The translations under genes were made by a program, and so were the position numbers. A DNA stretch of 64,000 nucleotides from Sipunculus nudus (taxonomy: Eukaryota > Annelida > Sipuncula > Golfingiida > Sipunculidae), in NCBI GenBank assembly GCA_026874595.1, contig CM049310.1, positions 80,839,056 through 80,903,055 of the forward strand, in the 5' to 3' direction. Numbering within the stretch: position 1 is the stretch's first letter; the number at the start of each line of letters is the position of its first letter. Below the pieces are notes generated by a model that saw only the letters and a list, made by a program, of their open reading frames with translations, was not told where the DNA came from and did no database searches. Below, piece after piece: positions 61,561 to 64,000 of this stretch.

Positions 61561-63093
61561 ACAAGTGACCCAAGGGTCATGACACTCAGCTATCTGGAAA
61601 AAAACATTCACAAAAGGAACTTTATCATCTGAATGCCAAATTTTATGGGAGGTATTCCAATTCACCTCAGGCATAGCTCAAAGGATATGGGTAACAGGTA
61701 CCTAAGTTCAGATTTCCAAGGAGATTGTTCATGGACCTTCCTGGATATCAAGTTAGATGACTCTAGGTGCAATGGCTACAATTTGTGCCCTGTTAATGGA
61801 TAACCACATCTTTTAAGGTCTCAAAAATAAAAATTTACAGAAAATGCATAAATTTGAAAAAATACAGGTGCTGACACCAGTCTGCTGGAACTGATGAAAC
61901 ACTCCATGACCAATAGGCAAGGAAAGAATTATGGCGATAAATGCATTAGTTCTTCAGAAACTGAAGGTTTTCTATCATATTATTAATTATACTGAGGGGT
62001 ATTTATAAGCCCTATAGCTCGAAGGATATAGGTAACAAAGACCTTATTTCAGGTTTCCAAGGAGATTTTTCATGGACCTCCCTGGATTTTAAATAAGAAG
62101 ATTCTAGTATGAATGGTTACAATTTGTACCCCGTTAACAGATGACCGCATTTTGAAGGTCTCAAAAATAAAAAAAATATTGCTTAAAAACTTAAAAAAAA
62201 ATAATCCAGGTAGCAGGAACTGATGAAACAGTCCATGATGAATATGCATGCAAAGAATCATGGTGATCAATGCATTAGTTATTCAGATATTTGAGCATTT
62301 GTATCATATTTTTTATTATGGGGGGTACTTCTGAGCCCCATAGCTAGGATATGGGTAGCAGTGACCTAATTTCAGGTTTCAAAGGAGAATTTGCATGGCC
62401 CTCCATGGATGTCAAGTAAGAAGTTTCTAGGTCCAATGGTTAAGATTTGTGTTTTGTTAACAGACAACCAGATCTTTGAAGGTATCAAAAATAAAGAAAA
62501 AAATGTGTAAAAATCAGAGATGATCCAAATTTAAGGTACTGAATTTACAAGTATGCTAATAACTACATTTTTTTTACAAAATTATGATCAGATTTCTGGT
62601 ATATAATTGAATCTTGATTAAATAAAGTCATATCCTTGCAAATATAATCTCTAGCTTCAACAATAACTTTTAAGGTGAGTAAATAAATTTTCTTATTTTT
62701 GATGAAGTGCATTTTGTATGAGCCCATAACTTCAACAATTTACGCAATGTTGACCTAATTTCTGGCATGTGCATAGGAACTACATGTAGAAATAGTTATA
62801 TCAAACATGACTACATTAACACCAGTGGTTTTCAGAGGAGGCAGTTTTGAAGTGTAACAGTAGGATTTTACCAGAAAACGGAGGTTTTTCCTTGATTTCT
62901 TGAAGGAACAAAGTCACAGTGCCCCAGTTTTCAGTTGGTAGGAGAACTTGGGGACATCTAACAGTATGTAGAATTTAGGATTTGTAGCACTAAGGTAATC
63001 AAAACTTGCCTTGTTAAAGGACAGATGGACAGATGGCAGGACATTGGACAACAGACCATCACTACTGCTCAGGTGACTTATAGTCAGCCGAGC
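61561..63093 (+). mobile_element. Palindrome-ended repeat (family A) with about 340-bp modules
   Basis: Starts ACAAGTGACCCAAGGGTCAT; ends GACTTATAGTCAGCCGAGC. Inside, three modules repeat CTGTTAATGGATAACCACAT-like text near 61790, 62130 and 62455, the reverse complement of the modules in 29707-30982. Located upstream of the first unc-45 exon seen. Confidence 0.65.
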
Positions 63094-63656
63094 AAAAAGG
63101 GACTGTGAAACAATGAAAAAGTGAATATCTTGCAAATGGAACCCCATGAATTTAAAGCCAACCAAACTTGGGTTCCTATCAATTACTCACTTCTGAAACC
63201 GTGAGTATCTTGAAAATTAACTCCATGAATATTGACTTTTTGTTCATGAGGGTATCAAATTCATGATATTCACAAAATTGAAACCTTCATTAATAAGTCG
63301 CCACATCTACACAAGTGAATGGTAATTTATAAAAGTGCTTCTTGACAATTTATGTAGTTATCAACATGACCACCCTGCTAGTTGAAATGAAAAGGCTGAT
63401 ATTTTAAATAATTACATTTATTTTAATTTACATGTAAATAAAAGACTAACATTCGCTGACAGTGTGAAAAAAAGTAAAATCTATTATATTATCTGCCAAT
63501 AGGGGATAAGAATTTCAAATTTTTCGCGTGATTTCTCGCCAAATTGTTAAGATTTAGCATGCAATTTAAATCATCAATGTGAAAATGGATATACTATAGC
63601 AATGTCTATGTGTAGTTTTCTGCATGGTAAGATCATGAAAATGAAACCATAAAAAA

Positions 63657-64000
63657 ACAAGTGACCCATGGGTCATGACGCTCAGCTGACTGGGAAGAGA
63701 TTCGCAAAAGGAAATTTTATCACCAGAATGGTAGTATATACCCATTCAACTGAAGCATCAAACAGATTAACCAACAGGCCAAGATTTAGTCTGTATTTAT
63801 ATATCTCAAAAATAGAGAAAAATGTGTAAACTTTTAAAACTAGAATACGGGTAACCGACAAGTGACTACATGTATCTGCCAAAATCGGATAGTGAGGCAT
63901 GGATTGAGTGGCAAGGGGAAATAGAGTGAGGTAAGTTGCATATTAGCATGGATGTCTGCAGCCTAAATGTGTATGTAGGTTGTGCCACCTACCACAAATC
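63657..64000 (+). mobile_element. Family A 5' end with a nested family B start
   Basis: ACAAGTGACCCATGGGTCAT and GCTCAGCTGAC start a copy. At about 63839 it is interrupted by CTAGAATACGGGTAACCGAC, the start of the family B element also seen at 19399. Cut by the window end. Confidence 0.6.

Overview
This is a eukaryotic genomic window, AT-rich and dense in repeats, with short exons and long introns. The exon-intron structure, invertebrate-type proteins and repeat spectrum suggest a marine lophotrochozoan, most likely a bivalve or other mollusc; that is inferred from style, not shown by a marker. Three protein-coding genes can be supported, all from exon reading with splice sites and matching intron phases.

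(1) Positions 10304-25546, minus strand: the 5' part of an insulin receptor substrate (IRS/chico) gene. The first coding exon (25481-25546) and the PH-domain exon (10304-10613) are separated by a 14.9 kb intron full of transposable elements. The PTB domain and the tyrosine-rich tail were not found and probably lie beyond the left edge. (2) Positions 26492-31545, plus strand: a complete three-exon gene for a 199-residue NAD(P)H-dependent FMN reductase / quinone reductase-like flavodoxin-fold protein. (3) Positions 36888-61415, minus strand: seventeen exons of the myosin chaperone UNC-45, 813 residues ending at the stop codon; only the N-terminal TPR region is missing, off the right edge.

Genes 1 and 2 are head to head, with 945 bp between start codons in a CpG-containing, less AT-rich stretch that probably holds both promoters. 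Genes 2 and 3 are convergent across a 5.3 kb interval with no recognised gene.

The rest is mostly mobile and repetitive DNA. Recognised groups are: hAT-like elements with 8-bp target duplications, one nested in another; TTAA-flanked MITEs; a TA-flanked mariner-like MITE; tRNA-derived SINEs; a family with palindromic ends and variable interiors (family A); and modular elements with phased internal arrays and a GC-rich 3' cap (family B). Family B arrays carry either a 12-bp palindrome or nuclear-receptor-like half sites at regular spacing. Several minisatellites and homopolymer runs are also present. No tRNA or rRNA gene and no CRISPR array was seen. The three genes share no obvious pathway.
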